From positions 2,451,347 to 2,515,346 of the forward strand of contig CM055892.1 in the NCBI GenBank assembly GCA_029582165.1: DNA of 64,000 nucleotides, in the 5' to 3' direction. The stretch's first letter is position 1. Every line of letters begins with the position of its first letter. Below the pieces are notes generated by a model that was given only the letters and a program-made list of their open reading frames with translations, ran no database searches and had not been told where the DNA came from. This document shows, piece after piece, positions 20,838 to 31,855 of this stretch. This DNA is from Portulaca oleracea. Its lineage: Eukaryota; Streptophyta; Magnoliopsida; Caryophyllales; Portulacaceae. The position numbers and the translations under genes are program-made.

Positions 20838-21110
20838 TTTAGAAGTTGTGGCAGAAACTGTTAGGATTGCGAAGTTCGTTTCAGAACTGGGTGATGTTTC
20901 TAGCCTTGCGAGAGAAATGAAGCCTTATTGATAGGAGCCATCACTCAAGCAAAGGCTGAAGCTCACTATGAATCCAAACATGTGTTCGGAAATATCTTCC
21001 TATATGAAAGGTCATTAGTGAGATTGTATATGCACGAGGTTCATTGCAAGTATTATGTACTAAACCACATTGTAGTTATAGCATGATAGTCATGCATGGG
21101 CGATATGTAT
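20838..21110 (+). pseudogene. Copia-1 RNase H remnant
   Basis: Frames with stops encode VRIAKFVSELGD followed by IGAITQAKAEAHYESKHV, which aligns with the end of copia RNase H (ELG..., then SGAIAQAKEPRSHQRSKHI). Copia-2 has the same segment on the minus strand at 53155-52973. Confidence 0.7.
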
Positions 21111-21912
21111 TAAACACATTCCGGAATATTAACAAATCAAATTTGCATGAATCGTTCATGAATTATGACCTTGTTGATTCATCATTGAGAATAAGATTCC
21201 AAAATTTACATCAATTGTGGTTTAGAATTATGTAAATGTCCAAAAAGGTTAGCGCATTCAAAATGGGAAATTGGATGAGGTTCGATTTCTGAAACCCCAT
21301 TAGTGAACTTGATAACGCTAGTCTTGGTCGATAGCTGACCTGGTTCCTAATTGTATTATCACGTAGGAACAGTGATAATATCAACACAATTAGCATGTAG
21401 GATTGAGGTGATGATCAAGTTTCGTGATCATAGTGATGTGATGACATCACAAATCAATCACATGGGTACTGTTGAGAACAACTACCGAATCGACCGATGG
21501 GAGCTCTTTAAGTTAGGAATGTCATAAGAGCTCTCACTACTCAAAATTCCTAAATCCTGAGTTCAATACATAGACTACATGGTCTGCTGTGACTTTGGAG
21601 CGCGTCAAACGTCTTTCGTAACAGTAGGCTATAAAGGCAGTGTCTGGGTTACAGTTGGATCATATGAGATTGTGTGTCTGAACAAGATGGCATTGTCCTC
21701 CCTATTAGGGACAGTTGTCTCGTTGGCCACTCGGTGAGATTGGACTGAAAATGCCTGGCCGAGCTCAGTTGAATCAATAGTTGATCATCTGTTTTTTCAA
21801 AGTCTAAACTCGGAGATCGAGGAACGTTCGGGTCTTACATAAGGATGACTTTAGCTTACCTTATCCGAACTAGAGACAGTAAGTGACAAGGGAATTCAAG
21901 GAATCGAACACT
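21111..21912 (+). other. Copia-1 3' noncoding region
   Basis: About 0.8 kb from the RNase H remnant to the PPT, shared with Copia-2 (52166-52970, reversed). No coding signal. Confidence 0.6.
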
Positions 21913-21931
21913 TGTGGGACAAGTGGGAGAT
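21913..21931 (+). other. Copia-1 polypurine tract
   Basis: GTGGGACAAGTGGGAGAT lies immediately before the 3' LTR. Copia-2 has the matching tract at about 52146-52165 on the minus strand. Confidence 0.8.
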
Positions 21932-22767
21932 TGTTAGAATGTCGACAATGTTCGATACACGGAGATTAAACCAAAGTAATATAGTAATTATATGTCTTGC
22001 TAGAGACCTCTATAATTGGTAATTAAATATGTTTAATTACAACTATATTATTTAGTCTCTTTGGTCACACAAGTCGCTGCCTGGAACAATGTATGTAACC
22101 TAAATGATATTGTATCAAGTTTAGAAAAGTTGGAAACTGATTTCTGTGAAAAATCAGCCCAACACGGACTGAATTGGGCTTATCACGGACCGTGTTGACC
22201 CAACACGGTCCGTGTTGAGACACCACGGTCCGTGGTGTCCATGGGCGAATAATTGGACTCTAGAGTCCAACACGGACCGTGTTGTTTCAACACGGACCGT
22301 GTTGGGCCCGAAGATCGCCGTTGTCTTTTCGGCCCTTTAGGGTTTTGAACCCTTTCCTAGGTTTTCTAAACACTATATAAAGGGGTCTCTGGGAGAGATT
22401 ATTCTACACCAACTGCCTTCGACTCTTAGAGAGATACCAGGGTGATTTCCTGAGTTCCTCTCTCTTTTAGTTTGCAGTTCTAGTTTCAGGAAACACTATT
22501 AATTTCCTGAAACAATCTCACATACATCTTAGATTGAGATTCGTCTCGATCAGGTCGATCTAGCAATCGGGTTCTGAGTCTTTGCGTGGACTTTTCAGAG
22601 AGGTTTTATTGGAATCTGGAAGGTCAACCTCTTCTTCAGCAGGAATTAGCGATCAGGTATAATTACTGAAGCCTCTGCAATTGTGTTGATTAATTGTTTA
22701 TAACTGTTATAATATTCCGCCAATTAATTTGTATCTGTTTAGGAAATAGACAACCTAAAACCTAACA
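21932..22767 (+). repeat. Copia-1 3' LTR
   Basis: 836 bases ending CCTAACA. It differs from the 5' LTR largely by 1-3 base losses (CC to C, ACAC to AC, CTCT to CT) with few substitutions. The palindrome cluster is retained at about 22160-22305. Confidence 0.9.
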
Positions 22768-23926
22768 GGATGTATTCGGGATGCTTTCGCACCTAAATAC
22801 ATCCCACTTGAGGGAAGGATAGGATTAGGAAGTTGATTTCCTAACTAGTTACTCACTAATATTGCTAACCCAAACCTAATCACCCATTCACACCCTTAAT
22901 ATCTCCCTAACCCATTAAGGTTCTAGCCACTAAACATCTTAACTATCATGATAATAACATCAACAACTTCATTCATGCTTAAAAGAATAGACAAGATGAC
23001 AATAAAGATTCAACAATACCAACAATACCAATAATAACAAAAACAGAGATTAGTAAATAATTAATAAATTAGAGAGAGAAAGGTTAAGAAATGCTCATTG
23101 ATTGTGATGACAAGGAAGAAAACTTCAGAATATTAAAGCTCCAATGCTCCAAAGTTGAGAATAATCTTCAAACTTCCAATAAAATTCAGGAGAATCCAAT
23201 ACAAGAACCAATAATCCCAGCAGAGATCTTCCTTAATCACTCTAATCTAAAGCTTAAAATGTGATAAAGTGTGCTAAAGTATCATAAAAGATAGATAAAA
23301 GCTGTTGCCTAGATGATGTTTAGCTAAAATGACCTAAATACATTAAATAGTAATCAAGGTTGTTACTCAAAACTCATCATTTTACACAACAGAAAAAAGT
23401 GTCCCGCACGGGACCGTGGGCACGGTCAAGGTGACCGTGACCACGGTCCTGCGTAAGGCAGGCGATTCTTCTCTTCGCTTCGCATCACCGTGGGCACGGT
23501 TCCCATGCACCGTGGGCACGGTCTACGCGATTAGGGCTGACAACTTTTCGCTCCTTCGCACCGCCGTGGCTACGGTCATGGGAGACCGTGGCCATGGTCT
23601 TGTTCGGCTAGATTCTTCCTTGGGCAGGGTAGTGATCTCACAGTGGTTACGGTCAGAGTGACCGTGACCACGGTCCATCTCGGGTGGCATTTTCTCTTCC
23701 TTAGGCATTGGCTCAATCACACCGTGGCTACGGTCAATATGACCGTGGCCACGGTCTCTCTCGGCCACAGGTTTCTTCTGGGTGCTCTTCAACAGTTGCT
23801 TCCGCTTCCGCTGCCTTTCGACATGACCGACCCTTCTAATCCGCTGCCTTTGACACGACCAGGGCTCGGGGAATCTTAGGGAATCTCGGGATTCCCATGA
23901 TTGGTGCAAAATTGGCCCATTTAGAA
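22768..23926 (-). repeat. Athila-1 5' LTR, outer part
   Basis: Continues the LTR broken at 14589. 22829-23926 matches the left LTR copy 2749-3831. The last 131 U3 bases of the left copy (3832-3962) are missing and the sequence passes into an intron of antisense gene 1 through shared TTTAGAA at 23920-23926. Confidence 0.85.
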
Positions 23927-23978
23927 ATTTGTGATGTGCAAATTTCTTCTTTTACTAAGAACATTCCCTGGTGTGCAG

Positions 23979-25429
23979 GTGTGGGTTTTAGCCTATTTCC
24001 TTCCTGCAGTTGGTGGAACCAACAATGGCGATTTGCGCGTTCCGGCCACTCGGTGATGGGCAGAAGTATCAGGCTATCGTCAGCCAAAATATCATTTCAA
24101 AGGATTTGAATGGCCTTAGGAGGATTATCGACAACCTCAAACCTGTAGGTCTCGTTTTTCCCTTACTTTCTTTTCCTTGAGCTGTTTATGACAACGCTTT
24201 TTGCAGGAGGACATCGTCCGGTTTCCATGGAATAGATATAGCTCGGAGGGTCTTCATTTCGACATTCGCCTCGCAAGGGAAGTGAGTGAGCGTCGCTTGC
24301 TGTTGGAGGGTCTTTCTGGCCTTGCTTCTTAATTGGGGGAGCGCTTCTTTTTTCAGCACACTAGAGAATGGCCTCCTAGAGTACCGTGGATCCTCATGAG
24401 CTCATCTTTGACAGGCAAGCTTTGGAAGAGGGCGACATGACCCGACTGCTGATTGGTGAACCAGCGGTCAATTTCATTGTGCATATAGACATTTTGGAGG
24501 AGGTGGCTCTTCAGCACAAAGGACGCCTTGCTTTCGCTCAGGTACTGCTTCTTCTGCTCTTACGCTATAACTGCGGACTTTTGGCATTTTAACAACATTA
24601 TCTTTTTGTAACTGGGAGGATATTATGATCCTCTTCTAGACCAGCATGCAGAGGAACCTGAACAAGCGGAGGGTGAAGATATGCTATTTGGATTCATCCC
24701 GCTTGTGCCTAATGATCATGAGATTTTGCAGTTCTTCTATGCAAACTCGGTAAGTCGCATACTTGACCAACCTTTATCATGCAGCATTGATTCTCTTTGA
24801 CGTCGTGCTTGTGCAGCAAGCGTATGCCCATATTCGTGTTCTATTACAGGAGGGCATCACGGCTCGGGAGTTTATTGTTCAAAACTTCGAGAATGGCCAA
24901 CATCGGGGGTCCTATGCCGGCTGCTGTTGATGAAGATAATGAAGCTCATTCCCATGTGAGCTTGCCACGTTTTGGCAGCTCATCAAGACGTCCTCCTCGC
25001 CATTCTTCAGCAAGAGAAATAAGTAGTAGAGGTTCTTGTGGAGATCCAGGGGCAGGACCATCCAGGCGTAGGGATAAAGATCAGATGAGTGTGCCTCGCG
25101 ATCCCTATACAAGTTCCTCGAGACGAAGGTCTCCCGACATCCCGGAGTTCATGGGGGAGGATTGTTCGAAATCTAGTGGATTCCAAGGTTCAGTGGATAG
25201 AGTGCCTAGTCCATGGATTCCTCAGTATCATGCTCAATCCATTGTCCCTTACAATCAGCCCCTTGGCTTTAGCCAGGGTTACCCGGACTCTGGCCTTCGT
25301 GGCATGCCTTCCAGCCAATTCTTACTCGGTGCTTCTAGTACTCAGGACGAATCACAATCAGGCTCTTTTGTTGATGCAGCTTTTAGGAGCTTGTTTGGTA
25401 GCGGCGGCAACTCCGGCAGAAACTACTAG
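23979..25429 (+). pseudogene. Antisense gene 1, C-terminal exons, copy A (plant mobile domain type)
   Basis: Four exons are recognisable by GT-AG junctions shared with copy B: 23979-24144, 24207-24541, 24612-24749 and 24817-25429. The acceptor before the third exon reads AA where copy B has AG. The exons match the C-terminal half of plant mobile domain (PMD) proteins of transposon origin: an Arg/Trp-rich segment (DLNGLRRIIDNL) then FPWNRYSSEGLHFDI. The last exon encodes a Ser/Arg-rich tail (SSSRRPPRHSS, GPSRRRD, SSSRRRSPDIPEFM) and ends FRSLFGSGGNSGRNY. The 5' exons are missing because the copy begins inside an intron at the Athila-1 junction. In-frame stops are present. Related PMD proteins (MAIN/MAIL1) act in plant gene silencing. 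A role here is inference. Confidence 0.65.
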
Positions 25430-25954
25430 GCGTTGTGGCAAGGCTTCCCCTTTTCTTGCTGTTTTTTTTTTTTTTTTTGCAGTGTAAAAGAAATGCCATG
25501 TAATAAAGAAACGAGCAGTTAATGAAAATGCAATCAGACAGACTCTATTACGTGATTCTGACTCTCTAACGATGCGACATGCAAACTCCCAATTTTTATT
25601 TATTTTAGGTCAACCTCTGACTGTTTACATTAAAGGAATAAAAGAATAATGTACAAAAGAGATACAATTTTTACTTAAGAAGAGGAAATTATAATTTTAC
25701 ACAAAAGAAGAAGAAAAAGAAAAAGAAAATCAATATTAAACAAAACTCGTAGGAACCATGCAAACCGCGTCTTTTCCTCCTGGATGCATGTACGTAGGGG
25801 TGTGAATTCACAAAACGAGTTCATCCCCCTTGCCTTGTGGCCGACTGGCCTTCACACGGTGACACCACCGTGGTTCATCCGAATGCGTGTTGGCAGAGGT
25901 TGTGCGCATCCCCCCAATCGGATTGAGCAGCCGTGTACTGGGCAGAATCGAGGC
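25430..25954 (+). other. Spacer between antisense genes 1 and 2 (copy A)
   Basis: Holds a poly-T run at 25466-25479, a plausible 3' untranslated region with AATAAAG near 25502, A-rich tracts, and the upstream region of gene 2. It matches 44101-44633 in copy B. Confidence 0.55.
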
Positions 25955-25962
25955 TATATAAG
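25955..25962 (+). promoter_or_regulatory. TATA box of antisense gene 2 (copy A)
   Basis: TATATAAG stands 74 bases upstream of the gene 2 ATG at 26029, followed by a C/T-rich leader typical of plant 5' untranslated regions. It is conserved in copy B at 44634-44640. Confidence 0.65.
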
Positions 25963-26028
25963 CATGCTTTGCCTTTGAGGCTTCATCACATTCCCGTCCT
26001 CTTCCAATCCTTCTTTCTTTCTTCAATC

Positions 26029-27237
26029 ATGGCTTTCGAAAGAAAACTCAATTTATGGATGAACACAAACTCACCAAACCTGAAAAAAGGCTCCTTACAT
26101 ACTACAACTTGTCCTTGATTTTAAGCCTAAAACAAGTGAAGATCGACTGGGTGTTTCTCAAGGCGGCCCAAACGTTTTGGGACTCCAAATTCCATATCTT
26201 TCCCTTCTCTTGAAATGAACTGTGTCCCCTCCCCAAAGAGTGGGCTTGTATGCTTAAATTCGATCTCTATGCTCGACCTACGACTCCTCCTCTCGCTCAC
26301 AATTATCGTGAAAAGTTCGAGGAACTGACGAATTTCAACCACCTGGCACTATGACACATTTTGGTGGATAATATTGTCAATTTGCAAGCTTTAGTGGAGT
26401 TCTTTTATTCACCAGAGGCGCCCATACTCAAACCGGCTTTACGAATGCGAGGTTTTGCACCTCTTTCTGTCATCCATGTTGTAGACGAAATGTCCCAGGG
26501 TTACAATCCTGCTCCGATGATGATTGCTGAGACCCTTCAAGTGAGTATCGACATTTCCTCTTTTTTCTTGTTGCATTCTCTTTTTTATATTTCTTTTTTT
26601 ATGATTTTGCATGGATCATTCGAGTGGTCCATGTAGAATCAATTGTCAATTTTTCCCTTTTTTCTTTTTGTAACCAAAATTCTCACTTCCTTCCCTTCGC
26701 TTGTAGATGTGGCTTATGAAGCACTTGGACATGATTTTCTCTCCCATCACCTCCTCGGAGCTAGCAAACTTTTGCCAACGCAGAAGGAAATTCGACACTC
26801 GCTGTAATTTCGATGAGTGGGTCATTTTTCTCAAGGATCACAAGGAAATCCGCTAGTGGGTTCAATGGTGGAAGATACCATGTTTCTCGAACCACTCTCG
26901 TAAGACTGCCCACATTACTTGCTTCCCCGATAGAGTCATGCGACAAATGGGGCATTCTCAACACATCCCTCTTCCTCCATGCGAGATTCCCGACCTTACC
27001 CATCTCCGAGGGTCAGTGATCGAGTCGTGGCTCAAATACTGGAAGAAACAAGCGGGAACGGAGGTACCTGCCACGAACCGTATCTCTACTGCTTCAACGG
27101 ATGGTTATCGGAGCTGGCTTGCTACTAATATCGGTGCTGGCCGTTGGCATGAGAAGTTGTTACGCTCACCTCTCCGAGACACCCCAAAATTAAAGAGCGT
27201 CATTGTGGCTAATGATCCTGGGTCGGGTTCCAAATAA
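26029..27237 (+). pseudogene. Antisense gene 2, copy A (DUF7745/plant-mobile-domain type)
   Basis: Two exons, 26029-26540 and 26707-27237, are separated by a T-rich intron with GTGAGT donor and TTGTAG acceptor. Exon 1 has IDWVFLKAA, WDSKFHIFPFS and, near its end, NPAPMMIAETLQ, which I recognise as the NPxPxxLAET motif of DUF7745-like proteins. Exon 2 has MWLMKHLDMI, DEWVIFLKDH, FPDRVMRQMGHSQHIPLPP and a conserved Trp/Lys segment. Breaks: stops in exon 1 (including one near 26352 shared with copy B) and a TAG at 26854-26856 where Trp is expected. It lies tail to tail with pol. In Tat elements such antisense ORFs between pol and the 3' LTR are known. The function is unknown. Confidence 0.65.
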
Positions 27238-27840
27238 AAGACGCACCCAAGGAAGGAAAAACAAGCAAGTTCGGATGAATGAGCACTAATGGGCCTAAAC
27301 AGACTCCGACTCAACTAAGACTATACTTAGTGCTAAATAAGTAGTGGTAGAGAGAAAGAAATGGAATGGAATAAATGCGTGTGCTATGTATTTTATTATT
27401 CGATGCTTTTCCTTTAGAAAATTAATAAAACAAAATGTACTAAAAGATGTACTCCTTTTATTGATATCAGAAGTAAAATATTACATTATGTTTACAAGAA
27501 TCAACACAAGCCATGTTCTTCTTCTCGTCCCGCGAGGGCGCATCTCCAACTGCAGCATTTTTATTCTCTCCTTTTACCTAACCTGTCGCGAAGGATTTTC
27601 AAGTTAGTGTCTCATTTTTTTTCTCTTTTTTTTTTGTCTTTTTCTCTCCTTTTGCCTGACTTGCCTCAAAGAGGTTTCCAAGTCAGCCACTCTATAGTTT
27701 TTCACCTTTTTTTTTCTTTTTTCTCTTTTCTCTTCTTTTTTTTCTTTCATGTCAGCAAGTGGACTATTGGCAGTTCTGTTGCTTGCTTTTTTAAGATAGT
27801 GCATGTCTAAGTAGCTAAGGACGTTAACCCTTAGAGGCTT
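27238..27840. repeat. Intergenic hairpin-bearing region between gene 2 and pol (copy A)
   Basis: T-rich spacer between convergent frames. It has two modules headed CTCTCCTTTT: about 27568-27600 with imperfect arms TAACCTG/CAAGTTA, and 27657-27685 with perfect outer arms TGACTTG/CAAGTCA and an inner CCTC/GAGG stem. The homologous region in copy B is 48031-48654. Confidence 0.6.
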
Positions 27841-30586
27841 AAACATAATATCTTTTCAACTGATCCAAGTTCACAGTTGGATAAGCTCCTCCCCCTTGGG
27901 CGTGACCAATCGGGCGGCGCCTCCTGGAGTGATGGAAATAATGATGTAGGGGCCCTTCCAAATCGGGGCAAACTTGCCTCGAGGATCCTGGCGTGTTGCA
28001 CACATTTCTTATAGCACTAGATCTCCTTCTACTAAATCTCGATCTTTGACCTTTTTATTGAATGCTCGGGAAATCCGACTCTGATAATGTTGAATGTTAT
28101 GCAAAGCACGGAGTCGTCTCTCGTCCAACAGAACCAACACTTCATATCTAGCTCGGGTCCATTCAGCCTCAGGGATTTGGCTTTCAACGATAATTCTCAG
28201 GGAAGGAACAACAAGTTCCACAAGCAATACTGCCTCCATCCCGTACACCAAAGAGTATGGCGTAGCTCCCGTTGCAGTTTGATTCGACGTTCGGTATCCC
28301 CATAGTGTGAAGGGAAGCTTGTCGGGCCAATCCTTGTAAGTGACAGCCATTTTCTTGATAATTTTCACCAGAGTTTTGTTTATAGCCTCCACCGTTCCAT
28401 TGGTTTGCGGCCGATAGGGAGAAGCATTGTGATATCGGACTTTGTACTTGGCCAACAGAGCTGCAAATTCTCCCATGAAATGGCTTCCGTTGTCACTGAT
28501 CACCTCATATGGCACCCCATATCTACAAATGATGTTCCTCAGCATGAACTATGCCACATGTTTTGAAGTGATCTTTGAATATGAGGCAGCTTCTACCCAC
28601 TTACTGAAATACTCCACAGCTACCAACACATACTCATGTCCTCCAGTACCTTGCGGTGAAATCTTCCCCACAATGTCGATTTCCCATACCGAGAATGGCC
28701 AAGTCGAGGCCAGAATAGTTAAATAGGAGGATAGTTTGTGCTTGAGATCAGCATACTCTTGACATTTCGGACACTTTCTCACAAATTGGAGACAATCGGA
28801 CTCCATAGTCGACCAGAAATACCCTGCTCTTTCGATCTTCTTAACCAACATTCTATCGTTCATGTGTGATCCACATTCCCCTCCGTGAGTGGACTTTACC
28901 AATTCCCTAGCTTGCTCCTCATCAACACACAAGAGGTTTATCTCCGTAGCAGTTTTCTTGTACAAATGGTCTTGAATAATGTAATATTGAGAGGCTACCA
29001 GCCGGATAGCCCTACTGGCTCAACGTTTGGCATTCAGCGGATATGAACCATCTTTTTGAAATGCATAAATATCAAAGAACCATGCATTAGTGCTGACTGA
29101 ACTGATCATTAACTGTTGATGAGCAGGACAGGTTTTCCTCTCCGCCGCCACTACTAAAGCTTGATCTTTTTCTGGCATAGCCACCATGGATGAAAGCTTT
29201 GCTAGCGCATCAGCCAGCTCATTATGACCTCGCGGTAGATACTTGAACTCGATATGTTTGAACTTTAAGCCAATTTAGACAAATTTTCTGGTATAGTGCC
29301 AAAGATTCGCTCTTCACCTTCCATACGCTGGTAACTTGGTTGACAATCAGGTTAGAGTCCCTAAACACCTGCAACCTCGCAATTCCCATTCCTAGGGCTA
29401 CGTGCATGCCTAAAATGTAGGCTTCATATTCAGCGGCATTATTGATAGCATCAAAGTCAAGCTTGACTGCTAAAGGAAAATGTATATCCTCAGGAGAAAC
29501 TAGCAGAGCTCCGGCCCCGCATCCCAAATGGTTAGCAGCACCATCAAAGTATAGCTTCCAGGTTTCCTCTTCAACTTGAAATATTTTCTCATCACTGAAT
29601 TCCAAGCCCCCAGCGTCAGGACTCTTTGTAGGAAACGCAGCTAGAAAATCAGAGACTACACGACCCTTTATAGACTTTTAGGGTCGGAAATGCAGGTTGA
29701 ACTCAGATAGCATGACCACCCATCGAGTAATCCTACTGTTGATAGTGGGTTGCTCCATGATGTACTTGACTGGATTACATGCTGCAATCACATACATGGT
29801 GTGTGAAAGCATATAGTGGCGAAGCTTCTTTGTAGACCATACCAATGCTAAGGCTATCTTCTCAATTTCAGAATAGTGGGACTTACACCCAAGAAATTTC
29901 TTGCTGATATAGTAGATAGCTTGTTATAAACCATCGTTTCTTGTGCTAGCATAGCGCCCATAGCGCTTGAACTGATGGTAAGGTACAACAGCAACGACTT
30001 TCCCGATACAGGTGGGACTAGTACCGGTGGATTAGTTAAGTCAGCCTTAACTTTATCAAATGCTGCATGGCACTGGTCATCCCATTCGACTGTCGCTCCC
30101 TTCTTTAACTTCTTGAATAGTGGTTCACAAGTAATTGTGAGCTTGGAAATGAATCTGCTTAGATATTGCAATCGCCCTAGAAAACCGCGGATCTCCTTTT
30201 CTGTTCGAGGTGGAGGCATGTCCTGAATAGCCTTGATCTTGGATGGATCAACCTCTATTCCAAGTTGACTGACGATATAGCCCAGTTATTTTCCCAAAGT
30301 CAATCCAAATGCACATTTCTGTGGATTCAACCTCATGTTGTACTTACGGAGCCTAAGGAAGAACTTGCGTAAGTTTGGAATGTGGTCTTCACGCTTCCTT
30401 GACTTGACGATCATGTCATCCACGTACACTTCCACTTCAACATGGATCATGTCATGGAGCAGGGTGGTAGCGGTGCGTTGATAAGTAGCACCAGCATTCT
30501 TCAATCTAAAAGGCATGACAGTGTAATAGGTCCCCCATGGAGTAATGAAAGATGTTTTCTCCATATCTTCTTCAGCCATTATAATC
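27841..30586 (-). pseudogene. pol: Tat-3 pol, copy A (RT palm to integrase)
   Basis: Second, closely similar copy of Tat-3 pol, cut at the RT fingers (30586). RT keeps YVDD (EVYVDDMIVKS). Then come the connection (30219-29854), the Tat-type RNase H with FDGAAN (29605-29222), the integrase zinc region (28965-28549) and the integrase core with SDNGSHF and NGTVEAIN (28545-28009). The frame is broken at least five times, including a TAA at 29678-29680 before RNase H that copy B has as TAG, and a stop just after GDLVL near 28009. Since both copies share that stop, it predates or accompanied the duplication. Confidence 0.85.
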
Positions 30587-30690
30587 TTTGGCTCGTACTA
30601 CTCAGCTTTTGCAAGCCATGTAGGGGACCATTCAATGCAATTATTGTGGTTGGTCTTGTAGGCCGATCGGCTTTGAATTAGGACCACTGA

Positions 30691-30738
30691 TGAGCTCGCA
30701 CGTGGCAGTGGGAGCTCACTCATTTTGCCTATATAAGG
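30691..30738 (+). promoter_or_regulatory. Promoter of antisense gene 1: inverted repeat, G-box, TATA
   Basis: TGAGCTC (30691-30697) and GAGCTCA (30712-30718) flank a CACGTG G-box (30699-30704). A TATA box CTATATAAGG follows at 30729-30738, about 112 bases before the ATG at 30850. The leader is C/T-rich. The arrangement is that of a compact plant promoter on the plus strand, opposite to the element. Confidence 0.6.
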
Positions 30739-30849
30739 GAGCCTGAATCCGTCTTTTGCATTGCATCCCAATTCGAGCTCCTCATCTTCAACTTCTTATT
30801 CTCTCTCTAAAGAAATCTTTTTGAGCATTTTGAATTTTGCTGCACGAGA

Positions 30850-31818
30850 ATGGACTTCTTTCGAAGGGGACACAGACGTGCCACTCAACAGGCAATTCAA
30901 GAGCATCCCTATGCAAGGACGGTGCAACGAGAGTATCCCAACAGGGATTTTACTCCAACTCAGTTGGTCTTTCATCAGGATGAACACGCATGGTTCTTTC
31001 GGTCCCATAACTCGGTATAGCATTTCAATTTGCATAGCATGTTTTTATCTTTGCAGACATTTTGCATGCTATTTGTTGTAGTACTTTAAGTTGAATTTTA
31101 AAGCAACCTTAGTTACTCTGAATTTTGCTTGAAGTACTTTACACCTTAGACTCTTCCATTGGCCTGTTGTAGGAGGATTCCTTTAAGGCGTGCGGGAGTA
31201 TACAAGGCGTGATAGGCTTGTCCTTCCATCCAAAAGTGGGCGCATTCTATTCAAGCACTGTGACGGAGGCGGGCTTTGGCCCTTTCCTAGACTGTTTGAG
31301 GGCATGGAAGATTCGCATCAAGAGGAATTTTGGTCGGGCTATCGTGGAATGTTTCTAGGATACCACCAACTCGTTCCACCTTCCCATTGGCGAGATGATG
31401 CTCACTCCCTTTGACTTCGTGATGATCACAGGTCTTAGCTGGGGTGGCCAACTATTGGAGTTTCGACGAGATGTTGACCCTCGCGTTCATGCGCTTTTGC
31501 AGCCAGTTACCGCGTTAGCGGTGCGAGTCGGCGCCATATAATATTCGCCTTTGGTGGCAGTCATAAAAAGTGAAGGGTTTGAGGACCTTCCTCTTCCTCA
31601 ATGTTAGTTTATTGTGCTGGTGCACTTTATCAACGCAACCATCTTTGTGAACCGTGGAGACATGATCACTCTCTCCTGGGCACATCACCTCCTGAATTTC
31701 GGCGAGGTGAGATTCTTCAATTGGGCGGCTGCTGCTTACGCCCATTTGGTGAGGGGAATGCGGGTTGCCTGCCGACCTATCGGTTGCGACACGGTGGGGC
31801 ACACGAGGGCAACAGAAG
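30850..31818 (+). pseudogene. Antisense gene 1, N-terminal exons (plant mobile domain type)
   Basis: Exon 1 (30850-31014) encodes 55 residues beginning MDFFRRGHRRATQQAIQEHP and ends at a GT donor. The acceptor is TTGTAG at 31167-31172. Exon 2 holds the hallmark of plant mobile domain proteins, DTTNSFHLPIGEMMLTPFDF followed by ITGLSWGG, and further on FFNWAAAAYAHLVRGM. Breaks: a TAG at 31356-31358 where Trp is usual, early stops near 31204-31210 and at least two frameshifts. The exon ends at 31818 with GTAAGA. That intron now contains Tat-2 and resumes at the acceptor at 42647-42648, so the C-terminal half is 42649-44100. PMD domains (PF10536) are shared by transposons and the MAIN/MAIL1 silencing proteins. 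Confidence 0.7.
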
Positions 31819-31855
31819 GTAAGAAACTCAACCTAGGGAGCAGTCTTGGAGGTAT

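Larger units (their letters stand above)
14590..22767 (+). mobile_element. Copia-1: decayed Ty1/copia element inserted in the Athila-1 LTR
   Basis: Paired LTRs (14590-15432 and 21932-22767), an initiator-Met-type PBS at 15435 and a PPT at 21913-21931 define a plus-strand element of 8.2 kb. Domain order along the plus strand, where still readable, is integrase (18430-19360), RT (20143-20331) and RNase H (about 20838-21110), the copia order. It belongs to the same family as Copia-2. No frame longer than about 80 codons survives. A clear target-site duplication is not visible (GAATT left, GGATG right). Confidence 0.9.
2749..23926 (-). mobile_element. Athila-1: Ty3/gypsy Athila element, interrupted by Copia-1 and cut at both ends
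   Basis: Minus-strand order is 5' LTR (23926-22768 and 14589-14145, split by Copia-1), tRNA-Asp PBS (14141-14124), gag, protease, RT/RNase H/integrase, a spacer with palindromes, an env-position ORF, a long 3' noncoding region, polypurine tract and 3' LTR (3962-2749). The lineage call rests on the tRNA-Asp primer site, the RT motif FMDDFSVYG, the protease motif CDLGVSVSV and the extra 3' ORF, all typical of Athila. The left LTR lost its U5 side to the Tat-1 insertion. The right LTR lost its last 131 U3 bases at a junction with antisense-gene sequence at 23920-23926. Gag and pol are frameshifted. Confidence 0.9.

Noticed and set aside
24797..25429. 210-codon ORF as an independent serine-rich protein
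   Set aside because: Its first 35 codons run through the intron and its later part equals the last exon of antisense gene 1. The upstream start is not meaningful.
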